A stretch of DNA of 64,000 bases from Galbula dea. Its lineage: Eukaryota > Chordata > Aves > Piciformes > Galbulidae. The translations under genes and the position numbers were made by a program. A model generated the notes under the pieces. That model had not been told where the DNA came from. It searched no databases and was given only the letters and a program-made list of their open reading frames with translations. Below, piece by piece: positions 36,286 through 49,139 of the stretch (its first letter is position 1; each line of letters starts with the position of its first letter). Location of the stretch: positions 906,221-970,220 of the forward strand of contig VWZX01010566.1 in the NCBI GenBank assembly GCA_013399015.1, in the 5' to 3' direction.

Positions 36286-37985
36286 GAACTCATGCACAGG
36301 AGGATCTTAGCTCCCAACACAGCTGCAAAGGCATGAAGACTCTAAGAACCAGTGACCAGCCTCTCCCATCACATTGGTCATTACACCAAGTGACTCAGAA
36401 TGACAAAGGGCCACCTAAGGCAGGCTGGCTCCAACACTGGCTGCAGTCAAGCATCAAAGGCTTCCAGAAAATTAAAGAAATTCCACAAAAATAACAATGG
36501 CCAGTTTGTTTTCCTAAGGAAATTGCAAGCCCACAGATTGTCCAGGAGCCCAAACATCACAGCATCCTGCCCAGGCCTGAGAATGCTGCACTGGAAGAGA
36601 AATGACACAAACCCAACTGGCTTATTTTCTCTGCAGGAGGCTGATAGAGAGGCAAAGAGGAAACCAAGCAGCATGACAAGTGAAAGGCCAATGGAAAATC
36701 CCAACAGCTCTTCCCCTCTGATGCTTATCAGTGAGAGAAAAGAGGAAATCTGCTTTTGAAAGCACAGAAATCCCAACCTGAGAGCACCCCTCTGAAGAAA
36801 TCTGGCATTTACAAAAAGCCCACAGGAAGATTTAGAGAGGCAGATGCAGATGTGAAGGTAAATGCCTACTGGGGCTTCCAGGAGACCACGAGCAGGAAGG
36901 ATAGATCCCAGTGAAGATGAAAGGCACTTCGGTATCTAAGCTCATGGGTGCTCCTGTCTTTTCCATTTGAAACCCACCTGCCTTGTCCCAAGTGAGTGAC
37001 ACCAAACCCCAATGGTTTTAGATCTGCACACTTCTTTTTAGGGGTTTTCTTGAAGAAGCCACCCTTGTTCTCTCCAAGTTACTGCTGATAAGGGTCCCAG
37101 CCCATCCTGCCACCTCCTGCCTCTGGAAAAGCCTGCCTGGCACTCAGCATCCTGAGCCAAACAAACTTCCCTGCTGCCCAGAACAGAGATGCATGCTAAA
37201 TTAATTTGCAATCAAGCCCGTGTGGAGACAGCCTTTTAATAGGTGCAGAGCAGCAATTACCAATGCAAACTGAAAGCCAAGAAGCATTAGAGGTTGGGAG
37301 AGGGGGTGGGGGGTAACCAATTAGTTTTCTCGGGATTCCTCCACGCATTTGCCACTTGAGGGATTTCAGGTTTTACCCTCCCCTGGGGGCTGAGGGTGCA
37401 CCCTGGGAGCCATCAGGCCCCATTGGGGAGGGGATGGGGATGCTTCCCTGTGGCCCCCTGTGATGCAGGACCAGTCTCCATGGAGACAGTCACTGCAGCA
37501 ACGGAGACCAGAGGTGCAGCTCACGAGGATGGAAGTGAGACTAAGGACCACCTCTCCCCCCCCCATAGGAAAGGGACCATCAGGTACCCAGAAGCCTCCT
37601 TCCTGCTTCCCTGAGACTGTTTCCCTGCACTGGCAGGATAAAAGGGCTCTGCTGCCTGTGATCCAGCTGCCTCATCCCGTGCTGAAAGCACTTTATCCTG
37701 TTGACAAGAGTCCCATGGGAGCTGGGAATATCGAGCTGTCATGTTGGGTATGGCACTGGGAGGGAGCTGAGCTCCAGGCTGTCATGGCAACAGTTTATTG
37801 AGTTTCCATATCCACCTTCCCACCAGAGACAGGGACAGAGCCCAGGCTGGGGACACTAATGCAGCAGCCCCCAGGTACAGTGGCTGGGGGGCCCAGGGGG
37901 GGCTAAAGGATGAGTACTTGCTGCTTTGGACATGATGCCACCAGCCATAGCACCAGGAGGAAGGACCTCATCCCGGGGCAGACAT
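36286..37985. other. Intronic unique sequence with candidate regulatory patches
   Basis: Includes an AT-rich, possibly conserved patch at 37195-37275 (TTAATTTGCAATC, CAATTACCAATGC), a G-rich run near 37.29-37.31 kb and a 14-bp palindrome at 37474-37487. No exon seen. Confidence 0.4.
37474..37487. promoter_or_regulatory. 14-bp palindrome identical to core of the 7.19-kb site (RFX-like)
   Basis: GTCTCCATGGAGAC, followed within 15 bp by GCAACGGAGAC, which resembles a further half site. Regulatory function is inferred. Confidence 0.3.
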
Positions 37986-38110
37986 GGAATCATCAGAGAA
38001 TGGTTTGGGTGGGAAGGAACCTTTAAAGGTCTTCTAGTTTAACCCCCCTGCAGTTAGCAGGGACATCTTCAGCTAGATCAGGTTGCTCAGAGCCCCAGAC
38101 AACCTGACCT
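37986..38110 (-). mobile_element. CR1 LINE 3' end, short fragment
   Basis: GGAATCATCAGAGAATGGTT, then AACCTTTAAAGGTCTTCTAG, GCAGGGACATCTTCAGCTAG and GATCAGGTTGCTCAGAGCCC. Same subfamily as the copy at 28.4 kb. Confidence 0.85.
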
Positions 38111-41100
38111 GGCATGCTGGAAACTGCATCATGGAGCAGCTTCCTACTCCCTCCTGCCCCAAGGGACACCAGCACCTCCCACCAGCACGCTGCTGGAGAA
38201 GAAGGACAGTCACCATGTACCTCCCTGCAGCTCACAGCTGCCCTTACCATCACTTCCCCCTTCACCCCAAAACTAATCTCACTTTTCCACTTAGACTGAG
38301 ACCATTTAACAACCTCCCCTAGCATCCCCATGCCACCTGCAGCCACTCTGTGCTGACAGAGTGACCTGGGCACAGCTCTTGGCCAGGGAAATCCTCAGCA
38401 CAAGGTCTGTATGTGTTTTGGGTGTATATTGCTGGTTGATTGTGTCCCTGCACAAGTGCCTAACTTCCCAGGCCAGGTTCAGGAGGCTGCAGAGGTACTC
38501 ATGTGGGAGGATGCCACAAGCTGCCACATGCCCACCACAGCTGTTCCCTGCCAGCTCCAAACAGGAGGAAAAGCCCCATCATCATCTCTCCAAACATCTG
38601 CCCTTCAGGGGAGCCCACAGCATGCCAAAACAGGTATAAGAAAGACCAGGGCTAAGAATAAGCTCCTGAACATCATCATAGGCTGACCCCTCTAAGGCAG
38701 CCCCAGACCATGCCCTGGCAGTGCAGCCAGTGGGACTCAGGTGGGCACAGTCCCCATGCCAGCCCAGCAGCATGACCAGGCACATCCCACTGCAACCAAA
38801 AACCTTTGCTGCAGAAAAGAAAGGTGCCAAGGAAAAGGGAGAGCTGAGGAGGGTACCAGCAAGCCAAGACATCCCTAGCTGTTCCCAATTCCAATTTCTC
38901 TGCAAGAGTTTATTCCACCTGCCAACCAGGTCAGAGCAGCAGCCGTCTGCAGAGACAGACCAGGCTGGCAGCAAGGGCAGGACACCTCTCTGGGCATATG
39001 TCTGCGTGCATCCAGGCCACATGCACAGAGAGGATGTGCAGACATGATGCAGAGCACAACACACTACCTGCAGCACTTGCCAGAAACAGAGCATCCACTA
39101 ATTCACCCACTTGGCTGAGGCTCCAGCACTGAGCAAGGCTGCCCCTTCAGCACCTTTTCCAGGGCTTAGCTGAAGTTTAAACAAACCCAAAGGAGGAGGT
39201 TCTTGTCCCAACCCCCCTGGAGCCTGCTCTCACTTGCAGGACACCACACTGTGGAGTTTAAAGCAGCCTCAGCTCCTCATGCATACCTTAGCCTACACAA
39301 GATGTGGCCAAGAGGTTATCTGCAGATCCATATCACTGCTCCGTGTCATTTGGCAGACAGCACACTGAGCTCAGAGAGATAACAGACATGGCTGTGGGAG
39401 CTGAGAGGTTTCCAGCCCTACACACCAAGCCAAAGGCTCTCTTGACCCTCCCTCTCCAATCTTGCTTTGCAGGCCAGGGGTTTTGAAGGAGTTTCCATCA
39501 CATGCAGTCCTCTCACTGCCAGCTTCTGGCAGCCATGGAGATAGGAAACACTTGTTGCATGGCCAGATTCCTGAAACAGGTTGACTTTCCTTTAAGTTTC
39601 CTTCAGGGATTCCATTTAGCTGCTCCTCACCCTCCCATTACATTAGAGAAGGGTTCAGTAGAGCTTCCTCGGCTGTAAGAGGACCTGATGCCTTTTGCAG
39701 ACCTCTGCCAAGAAGCATGGCCCCAGATCACAGCAGAAGAGGCATTTCAGCCTCAGCTCCCTCCCAGGAGGGCAAGGACAGAGCAGGGTGGTTCTGACCA
39801 AACCCCAGCACTGTCAGCTTTGGTGGACACAATCCAGAGAACACAGAGACCCTTTCCTGACCTCCCTAGTGGACCTCAGCTCTCCCAGGCCTGGCCCCTG
39901 TGCCACACCCATCATGGAGGGGGCTGCATCCCCCCAGCCCCATCCCCTGCCAGCTGGGAGCCTCTGCATTTTGGGGAAGGTGAGCTGTGAGCTCACTCTG
40001 CATCACACAGATTAATGAGACATCCTCCCAACCTGCTGTCTCCAGATGCTTCCTTACAGCAGGGAGGAGGGAGAAGCCCCCTCAGGAATTGCAAAGAAGT
40101 GTCTGCTCTCAGCTTTTAGGCCAAGCCACCATTTTTGGGTGGAGAAAGGGAAACTTGCCTGGATTTCCTTTACCAGCCTAGGAGCAGACACAGGACACCA
40201 TCCAGAGCCTTGAGACATGCAGCCAGCACCACAGGGCTGCATCAGCATCCTGACTGCCTGCATGGTGCCAGGCAGTGCACCAGCCAGGTCCCTTGCAGCT
40301 GCAGAAACACATGCTTGGCACTGGTGGACCAAGAGCATCCTCTGCACTTGCAGGAAGAGTCACTGGTGTGGCACAGCATGGGAAGTTGTCCAAGATGTCC
40401 TCTCTCCAGCACTGCACCAGCATGTCCTGGTTTTGCTGCACAGAATCCTAAGCCAGCCATGGGCTGCAAGTGTTAGCAGTTTGGAGGCAGACAGGGCAGC
40501 TGAGCTGAGTTGGCTACAGGTGTGTCCCATCCCATAATCGTCATGCTCCGTGAAAAGGGGGAGGTTTGCTGAGAGTGGGAGCCTTCTCCTTGGGCTCCTT
40601 GTGACCCTGCTCTTGAGGGTTGCTTTCCCACTTAGTGTGACTCTCTGGGCTGAGCATAACTTAATATACTTTATATTGGTGTCAGTTTGGCTGTTTCACT
40701 AAACATCTTTCCGTTTCAGCTCCTGATGTCCTCTACTTTTCCCTTCCCAGCTGAGAAGAGCTCACCAGGTGATAGAGAAACTGCTGTAGCTTAGCCCCAG
40801 ATAAGAGCTAACCACAGACCCAGCACAGCCACCTAGTGCCTGCACTGTAAATGGGATGAAGCTCAGCCCTGGAGGCTCGCCATTGATTTCCACTGCCTAA
40901 TGACAGGAAAGCTTTATAATCCTATTAACTAAAGACTCTTTCAAGCAGCACTGGGAACAGTGCAAAGGGGAGTTGTATAAGCACTTAGAGCCAGCCAGTG
41001 CAGAGCCCAGCTCCCGTAGGTGCTGGGTGAATTCCCCCCAACACAGGGCTGGGACACATGCAGGAGCAGTGTTGGTGGTGACCCCACAGAGATAGGTTGG

Positions 41101-41519
41101 ATCCTACCAAGGAACACATACTTCAGCTGCAGGCCACTGGCCAGAGTGCAAAGGAGCTGTAAGAGGCTTTACAGAGGAGAGAGGTGCCCACATGGCACAA
41201 ACCTGCAGGATTTGGCCCCTGAAATGTGTCACTGCACTTCAAGCTCTCCCTAATTATCACCACCCTGGTCCTACCCATAGATGTTTTCCCAGCAAAAGAT
41301 ACATTGCTTTGAAACATAGAAACAGTTCAGGGAAGAACGTGAATTTCCTTCCAGCCTCCTAAGGAGAAAGGATACATTTCAGAATGCCTCTATTTACAAA
41401 ACAGTCGAAGATTGTATCCTTCTCCCCAGTCTGCAACAAAAACCACTGTGAAAAACACAGAGGATGTAAAATGATCACTTCCCACCCAGCTCCAGGTACT
41501 TCAGAGCCCCTGCTGAGGC
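38111..41519. other. Intronic unique sequence
   Basis: No exon, RNA gene or clear repeat recognised. Open frames of 100-170 codons have no motif support. Confidence 0.4.
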
Positions 41520-41962
41520 TGTACTTTCAATCCTGGCTTCAATTTTGGGCTCCTCGCTCCAAGAAGGACATGGAGGTGCTGGAGTGTGTCTAGAGAAGGG
41601 CAACGAAGGTGGTGAGGGGTCTAGGGCACAAGTGTTGTGAGGAGCAGCTGAGGGAACTGGGCTTGGTTAGCCTGGAGAAGAGGAGGCTCAGGGGAGACCT
41701 TCTCACTCTCTACAACTCCCTGAGAGGAGGCTGGAGCCAGGTGGAGGTTGGTCTCTTCTCCCAGCTAACAAGCAACAGGATGAGAGGCAATGGCCTCAGG
41801 TTGTGCCAGAGGAGGTTCAGGTTGGATATTAGGAGTCACCAGCCCTGGAGGGGTTAGAAAATGTGTAGATGTGGTGCTGAGGGCCATGGGTGACTCAGCA
41901 GCATTAGGCTAAGGGTTGGACTCGACCTTAGGGATCTTTTCCAACCTGAATGGTTCCCTGAC
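41520..41962 (+). mobile_element. CR1 LINE 3' fragment, plus orientation
   Basis: Reads in LINE sense: CAATTTTGGGCTCCTCGCTC, AAGAGGAGGCTCAGGGGAGA, CAACAGGATGAGAGGCAATG, GGTTGGATATTAGGAGTCAC and GGTTGGACTCGACCTTAGGG, ending near TCCAACCTGAATGGTTCC. Between GATATTAGGAG and TCACCAGCCCTGGAGGGGTT about 60-70 bp of consensus is missing. Confidence 0.9.
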
Positions 41963-44900
41963 TTCCATAAGAGGGTGAGAAGCCTCCATGCTCCAGTAAG
42001 CTCTGAGGAGCCACACACTGGCATGGAGACTGGAGCAGCCACAGGGGCTGTGGCCAGACCTCCTACCAAGTGCCACCACACCAAACAGAGCCTGGCTGAT
42101 GCTTCATCCCAACAAAAGCCCCTTCAGGTCCAGGTCCTCTCCAAATGGCACAGCTGGGGTAGCTGCAGCAGCTGTCCTGAGGAGGAAGATGTGTGCTGTG
42201 GCAGGAAGGAGACAAATGCCTTTCTAGCAGCAGAAATGCACCTCCCCTAGACTGTGGAAGCATTTACCTGTCACCTCCTCTTCCTTTCCCTTTAATTAGT
42301 TATTCCTAACATTTTCCACAACAGGTTGTGGATGAAGAAGCATGGGATGGGCTCTGTCAGGGGACATCTCCCACCAGTGCCATGCACAGTGATGGAGGAG
42401 GAGGCTGGGCAAAGCTCTCCTAAACAAAACCCTTCCTCCTTCTAGTGCTCAGGGCAAACCAAACTGCCCTCCAGGAGTGCTGCAGATGGAGCACGTTCAC
42501 TTCCCCTGTACTGGGACAAGGCTGCAGGGCCACAGGCTCTGGCTTGCAAACCCTCAGCCTCTTTATTCTGGTGCCACAGAGGAGAGCACAGGCACCAGAA
42601 GTGCCTGCTTGTCACCATGGAAATGCTGAACAGGAGGGTTTGAAGCCTGCTGGGACTTTCAACCTCTGCCAAGCAAAACAGGGCCCTTAAACAACCACCA
42701 GCCCTCAGCGTTTGTATGAGGAGGAGACTTGTGCTCACCAGGCATTAGGCAGCTAATGTGGAACTTCTCTCAGGGAAAAAGCCACCCAGAGAAAGGACAC
42801 CCCACTGCTCCTCCAGCCTCCTGCTGTGCGCCCACCAGATCCAGCCCACAGTGATTTCCTGGCTCTGCACAGCTAATGCTTTTGCACACTTCAACCACCC
42901 CTATCGTGGGAAGCCTTCTCCACCTCCTTCCAGCAGACTTTCCACTGCCTCTCCCCTCAGCCTCTTTGGAAAGGGACTAGGATGCAGCCAAAGTCTGGCT
43001 GTATTCCTGTTCCCTGTAATTCAGAGAACACCCAGCAGCAGCCACCCTGACCAGAGTTTCCTCCTGCTCTGGACCTTGCCGTGCCACCACAGGCTCCTGT
43101 CACTGCTTTGCCCTTCGCTGGCGTCTCCTCCCCAGGGACGTGAAGAGCCAAGACTTGTCTGGGACACTCTGCTGAGAGGGATGGGCAGGAAGCGCACGGT
43201 GGGAAACCTGCTGTGAGATGGGGCCCAAAGAGCAGGGTAGGTTGGCTGCCAAAAATTTCAAAGGCTCCTGCAGGCTGCCCTGTGGAACGACCTTGACCTC
43301 CTCATCCCCTGCCGATGATCTGCACGGAGCCTGGAGAGCTCCTTCAGCACCCACCGTGGCCTTTGCAATGTTTGCTTCCTGCCTTCAGGTCAGGCAAGGG
43401 AGTGGGAAACAGATTGGAAGAGAGTGGAGGAGGAAAGATGAAAGGGAACAGAGGATGTCCTGAGAAAACAAGAGTGTGAGCCAAGACACAGCCTTCAGGG
43501 TCACATCAGCCAGCATGTGCCTTCAGGGAGGCTGTGAGCAGGTTCACTTTGTGAATCCCAGGCAGGTCAGCACCCCTAGACCATGCCAGCAACCTGCAGC
43601 CCAGATGCACATCCCTCTGACTCAGCTTGGGTGCTTCTCCCATCACACAAGTGATCCCTACTGTCACCACTGCTCAGCCAACAGCAGTCGGTATCTACAG
43701 CACGCTTCACTCCCTTTCTCTTCCTGCTCCTCCCTTTCTTTTCTAGATCCTACAGGGAGGTGTGGAGCCTTATCTAGGATGTCTTGACATCCCAGAGCAC
43801 TGGCACCACATCTGAAGCCTCTCTGATTTTTTTCCAGATCCTACACAGAAGCAGGAGAGACTAAGGAAGAGCTTTTCCACCTTGCTGAGCAGTGGCAGGC
43901 AAGCAACCTGCTAGGTCATGGCTGCACCCTTTCACTCCCTCCCAGCCCCCTCACCCTGCCTCTTCCCTTCCTTCCCCTCATCTTTGCACTCTCTCTCCAG
44001 GCAGGGGGGGTGAAGAACATTGCACTGCATCTCCAGCAGCTCTAGAGAGCACACACAATGTTCACCAGCCCCAAGCACAGGAGGACAAGAACCCACGGAG
44101 CCACATCAGAGCAGGGCTTGGTGAGCCCAGGAGCACCAGAGGGCTGTGAATCTTTGCAGTGGATGAACTCCTGCTGCACTCCCAAGCCTCAAGGGAAAGG
44201 GGAAACTCTGTCCTGGAAGCCTGTGATCCCCCAGCATGCCATCACCAAGCTGTCCTTGACGTCAGCTCACGTCTACAAACATTGTCTTTGAGCCAAGGCC
44301 AAAACTTACAATGCAGAGGAAAATCAGTGCAGAAAATGGCTATTCACAGAGGAACCCTGGGGAGAGCCTCCTCCAGGAGCTCTGGGTGGCAAGGGGCAGG
44401 AGGTTGAGCGTGACCCAGGGTGACTTGGGAGCCAAAAGTTCCAAAATACAAATCCCCAGAGAAAACAGATGGGTGAACTCTCACACAGGCTGGGCTTGGG
44501 CAATCCCAGCAGGGAAACCTGTGAACATCTGGAGGCTCCACCACTGCCAGCAGATCCTGCAGCAGCCAAGGGCTGGCTCCAGCCAGAGCAAACCAGATAC
44601 CTGGGAGACAGCTCATCACCCAGACAGCTCCCTGCCAACAGCTGCCACAGCCACTCCTGAACCCTCAAGTGCTGCTCCAGCCACTGAGGCAGGAACTGAC
44701 CATGTCCAACCACTCTGCCCCATGCACCCTGTTACACACCGCTACACCAACACTAACAGCAGAGAGGTGGCAGCCTGGAAAGCAGCAGAGGCTTCCCTCC
44801 CAGCCACTGCTGATGGAGAGGTCACACGTTTGCCTGTTGTTTACTGAGTGCTAGGGAAAGCTGGGGGATGGGGTGACTGGTGACAGTGGGAACAAGCACC

Positions 44901-47267
44901 AAAGGGAGCTGTGGATCAGGGCTTTCTTTCCACAGAAAGGATGCAGTGATTGATGTAGTCTTGCTGAGGTCTCACAGCCGGCCCTCAGTGGCTATGGGAT
45001 TGGACCTCAGGTCTCCAAGGATGGAGCTGGCTCACGTTACTCATCACCAAGAAGCCCAGCAGAGCTCCTCCTTGGTGAGCAAGACACAAACACCATGCTT
45101 GGTTGAGCAGATCTGCTGCCTGCAGCGAAGCCCAGCTTGGTGCCTGCCTTCCCTCACCACTCACCCTTCTCAGCACTGATGAAAGCACAGCCCAATAAGT
45201 CATCAGGAAAACAACAGTGCCATCTGCTGCACAGCCCCATTGGCCCTGAGCTGCTGGACAGCCCACGGCCTGCCCACAGCAGGCATTCCCACAGCCTTAC
45301 ACAGCTCACACGGTGGCAAGCAAAATGCATCCTCAAGACAGCACCAAGGCAAGCAGAGAGGCAGCAACAAGTACTGCAGGAGAGATGAGGTAACCCTACA
45401 GCAGTCCTGGGCTTCACCCACAGCTGAAGGACTGGGGACAGCCTCTGGGTTTGCACAGATGAGAAAATGACAGCAGGAAGGGGAGGAAAAGCTGGACAAA
45501 AGAGTGTCCCAGAGCCCATTTAGTGACCACAGTGTGTGAAGGAGATGTAGGAAGCAGCTAGGTCACTTGGCAAAAGCAGGCAGACAACCTTCCTCCTACA
45601 CCAGCACCCTGCAGGTCAAACACATCTTCCAACCTCTCTACAGGTAAGGGGAGGGGGAAACAGGCAAACAACCTCTAACACTTACCAAGCCTGGCCAAGC
45701 TAGGTGACACCATCCTGAGCTTCTCCTTCAGAGAAAAATCCCAGCCTGAGATCCTGGTTCTGGATACCATCCACTCCCATGTGCCCTTTATCACCCTATC
45801 AATCCAGGTAAGTGGAGACTCCTGGGAGAGCAGGGTCAGCCCCAGGGAGCTAAGAGCAGTTTCTCCACACCCTCCAGCTCAGCAGCTGTAGGCAGTTACC
45901 AATTAGCCACTCCTGCTCCACAAGTGATTGTGGTTTGGTGGCAGGTGAAGCAATTTCTCTTCATACCCTGCCTGGAATGTCTGCTGGCATCCTTCCTAAG
46001 GCATCTGTTGCTATAGCAATGGGAAAGGTATCAGAGGCAAAAGCACCATTGATGAATAGTGCAGAATGCTTTTAAGGTTACCACATGAAATCAGGACCCT
46101 GCACCTCAAGGTCCAGCACCACACAGGGAATGGCCCAGTGGCAACACTGGGAGGAACTGAAAAACACAAGCCCAAAGGTGCCCAGAATAAACAAAACTCT
46201 GGGAAAAACCCAGCCCTCCTTTCTTCACAGAAGGAGACCCCTCTAAGCAAACTGACCCCAAAGAGAAACTGCACTGAGCTACAGGATGTCAAATCAATCA
46301 TTCCAGTAACCCAGAGATGTCTTCTAGAGCCTGCAGCAGTTGCTGCATCTCTGTTCACATCTCAGCAGCTCTAACTGCAGGCACACATGCACGCATGCAG
46401 GAGTGGGAGCTCCAGATGGAGCAGCTGAACCAAGCTGAGGGGGGACTTTCCATCTCTCCACTCGCTTCCTCCCAGACCCTGCTGCCAGCTGGACTCTCAC
46501 TTGCCATCACTTGTTGCCAGCTCTCCCTTCCACCCACAGCAGAGCCCACCAAGAGTTAAATCCTGGCCATTGGAGTCCCTTCAGACACAGCTCCCTTCTC
46601 TGCCTTGGAGCAGACAACAGACACAGAAGCAAAATCCAGCTCCAGCCTTGCTTGCCTGTGCTCAGGCACACTTGAGTCCTGCCCTCAGCCAGCCCCAAGA
46701 CTGCTTGTCCACCATCTGCTCCCTCCTTCTCTAGCCCACTCAGACAGCGAGGGAGAGAAGGGATGTGTCTGCAGTTCTGGAAGCTTAATTCAGGATGGAA
46801 GCCACCTTCTGACCCAGCTCACATGCTGATTTCAGTTTTAAAGGCTGGAATTCACCCTTGGCCATGAACCTTTACTTCCATGTGTCATGAGAGCCTGAAT
46901 GACACACCTGCAACTGGGTCAGAGATGAAGAAAAGAAAAAAAAAGCCCTGTTTACTCAGCTTATTTACTTTGCAGCACTCAGTTTTTTCCCAGTTGTTTG
47001 TGTGGGTCTTTCCCTTAGCAACCAAGGGAGAGGAACATTTATGAGGCATGAAAAATGTTGCTGTAGAGCTGTAAGAACTGGCAGTGTGCAGCTGCAGCTG
47101 GAAACTCCTCCTAACTGGAAGTCAGAAACGAGGAGACTGCGATAAATCGCACTCCTTGAACAGCAAACTCCTCATCCTCTTCACCAGGACATGGAGGTGG
47201 TATCAGGACTTTCAACCTGTGCTCTCCACCACAGTGCCACCAGGCAGGAGCCTACACCTCTAGCAAA
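41963..47267. other. Intronic unique sequence
   Basis: Contains an RFX-like palindrome at 46007-46020. No exon or RNA gene recognised. Confidence 0.4.
46007..46020. promoter_or_regulatory. RFX X-box-like palindrome
   Basis: GTTGCTATAGCAAT fits the RFX inverted-repeat consensus GTTGCYATRGCAAC except for the final base. Function is inferred. Confidence 0.4.
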
Positions 47268-47482
47268 CCATAAAATCATTATGGTTGGAAAAGACCTGAG
47301 ATCATTGAGTCCAACCCCCCACCCAACACTACCATGCCCACCACTAAGCCATGCCTCCAAGCACCATATCTCCAGGGGTTTTGAACTCTTCCAAGGATGG
47401 TGGTGACTCCACCACCTCCCTGGGCATCCTAGGCCAATGCCTGATAGCCCTCTGGGGGAAGAAATTCTTCCTAACATCCAAA
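47268..47482 (-). mobile_element. CR1 LINE 3' fragment
   Basis: CATAAAATCATTATGGTTGG, then AAAAGACCTGAGATCATTGA, GTCCAACCCCCCACCCAAC, CTCCACCACCTCCCTGGGCA and AAATTCTTCCTAACATCCAA. Confidence 0.88.
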
Positions 47483-48719
47483 TACCTCTACACACTTCAG
47501 TTTACCTGTATACTTTTAAGGGGGTAAGCATAAAAAGCGACAGGAAGGCTGAAGATGAGACCTTAACACAAAACACTCCACAGGAACACAGCGTGCACTG
47601 CCCAGCAAGGAAGGGAAACTGAGCTCTGGACATCTTTTTCCAGACAGTTTTATTTTTCTGGATTTCCCAGCAAGGTTATTCTCCCCAGTCCACTACCACG
47701 GTGACAGAGTCCTCTTGTTCTTGACCCTGGGCAGGGTCAGGATCCAAGCCCTGGTATTTTGGTTGCCAATTCCCTTTTCCAAAGGGATGTGCCACAATCC
47801 AGCCCTCATGCAGGCTGGCACTAGCTCCTGCCTCACACGCTTACCCCCAGCAGAGCTAATTTTGCTTTTGTTTACAGGCCTGGATCAAGGCAAATGAGGT
47901 CCAGACCAAATGGACCTGCTGGGTGCAGGAAGTGGCTCTGCTATGAAAATTTTCTAGTCCAAAGATGGATCCCAGCCCACTTTTCCATCACAGCATCAGC
48001 TCTTCCCTTTAGTCATTCTTGGGCTCCCAGCAGCCATCGCTGCCCACTCACCTTCCCCAATCCTACAAAGCCAACAGCACAGACTTCTCATTCCTTCTTT
48101 TCCCAGGGCTGGGGGGTCAGGAGAGGGCCATGATAAGAGGAATAGGAAGTATAAAATCATAGGAGCATCATGACCAAAGAAAGAGCCACATCCTGATGAG
48201 AGCCCCAAATCTCATGCTTTGCTCCATTACTCTCTTCCCCAGGGGCACCAGCAGGTTTGTGAGTGTAAGTTTTTGCCCACCTGGGTTCATCTTAGCTTCG
48301 TTTAACCTCATAAACACAGCAGGCAGAGACAAGGCACTTCCAGGTGCTACTTGGCCCAAGCACTACCTGGAGAGCAGAGCCCTGGCACAGCAACCACACA
48401 GCTCTGGAACGACTCCAGCATCCCACTAGCAGCTAGACCTTATCCCAAACTGCCTTGTTTTCATTCCTAGTCCTTCATCCCTACTTCTGCCGGCCACACT
48501 TAACCATTACGCAAAGAGAAAGCAAACCAAAACGCTTCTCCCTCTGCGCAGGTTACTGCTTCCCTCTGCCAGAAGCTCACTCTGCAAACCAGAGCTCTGC
48601 TCTGCTGGTACCAACGCTATCCGCAACACCAGCAGGCACCAGGGGATTGGCACCTACAGCTAGAGACCCTCAGGAAATTACCGTCCCTCAGGAGCCCACC
48701 CATGGACCACCTCCAGCCC
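47483..48719. other. Sequence downstream of exon 1b (intron)
   Basis: First part of the intron of the short RALGDS isoform. No further exon or repeat recognised. Confidence 0.4.
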
Positions 48720-49135
48720 TCTCTACCCGGGATGCTAATGGGGACCGCGCACCGGAGCTCGGTGGGAAGCGGGTTGGGGAGCATCCCGAGGAAGCCCTGC
48801 GGGGGCAAAGGGAGCCCCGAACCGCACAACTCACCGGAGTGTCGATCATCATCGTGCCCCGCGCATAGCCTGCGGGGACCGCGCACGGAGAGCCGCGGGA
48901 GCGCGGTGCGGGGGCTCGGCGGGGGCAGGGCTCAGAGCCCCTCCGCGCTGCCCCGCGGCCGAGCCCGAGCCGCAGCGGCCATGGGGCCCCGCAGCTCCCC
49001 CCGTGGAGCTCGCCAGAGCCGAGCGCGGCAGGGAAGAGCACAGGCGGGGCCGGGAACGGGAGAGGAGGGATCGGGAGGAGAAGGGGCTGGCTCCGGCTCC
49101 GGCTCCGCCCGGTAATGGGTGTGCGCAGCCCCGGG
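48720..49135 (-). promoter_or_regulatory. RALGDS: CpG island / promoter region of RALGDS exon 1b
   Basis: A second clearly CpG-dense block spanning exon 1b and about 280 bp upstream of its ATG, with many CCGG, GCGC and CGGAG words. It ends abruptly at a minisatellite beginning near 49.14 kb. The core promoter is probably between about 48.86 and 49.12 kb. Confidence 0.72.
48835..48852 (-). CDS. RALGDS: RALGDS first coding exon, short isoform (exon 1b, six codons)
   Basis: ATG at 48852-48850 encodes M-M-I-D-T-P and then meets CCG|GTGAGT, a strong phase-0 donor. Human RALGDS isoform 2 begins M-M-V-D-C-Q before the shared S-S-T-Q-E-I-G-E-E segment, so length, doubled Met, Asp and splice phase agree. 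The exon is in a dense CpG island (about 48.72-49.13 kb), consistent with a separate housekeeping-type promoter 36 kb upstream of exon 1a. Six codons is too short for ORF callers. The call rests on the match to the human isoform, the donor and the CpG context. Confidence 0.82.
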
Positions 49136-49139
49136 GTAG

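Larger units (their letters stand above)
1..49110 (-). other. RALGDS: 5' part of RALGDS transcription unit (alternative first exons and first introns)
   Basis: The minus-strand first exons at 48.8, 33.0 and 12.8 kb all end in phase-0 donors. No shared downstream exon (the conserved G-E-E-L-I-N-G-V-I-Y segment in mammals) was seen to their left, so the rest of RALGDS lies beyond position 1. RALGDS is a guanine-nucleotide exchange factor that Ras-GTP recruits to activate RalA and RalB. The first introns appear longer than 12 kb, 32 kb and 48 kb, depending on the promoter. The right boundary is set by the end of the second CpG island. In human the gene also lies just 3' of GBGT1 in the same orientation. 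Confidence 0.8.
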
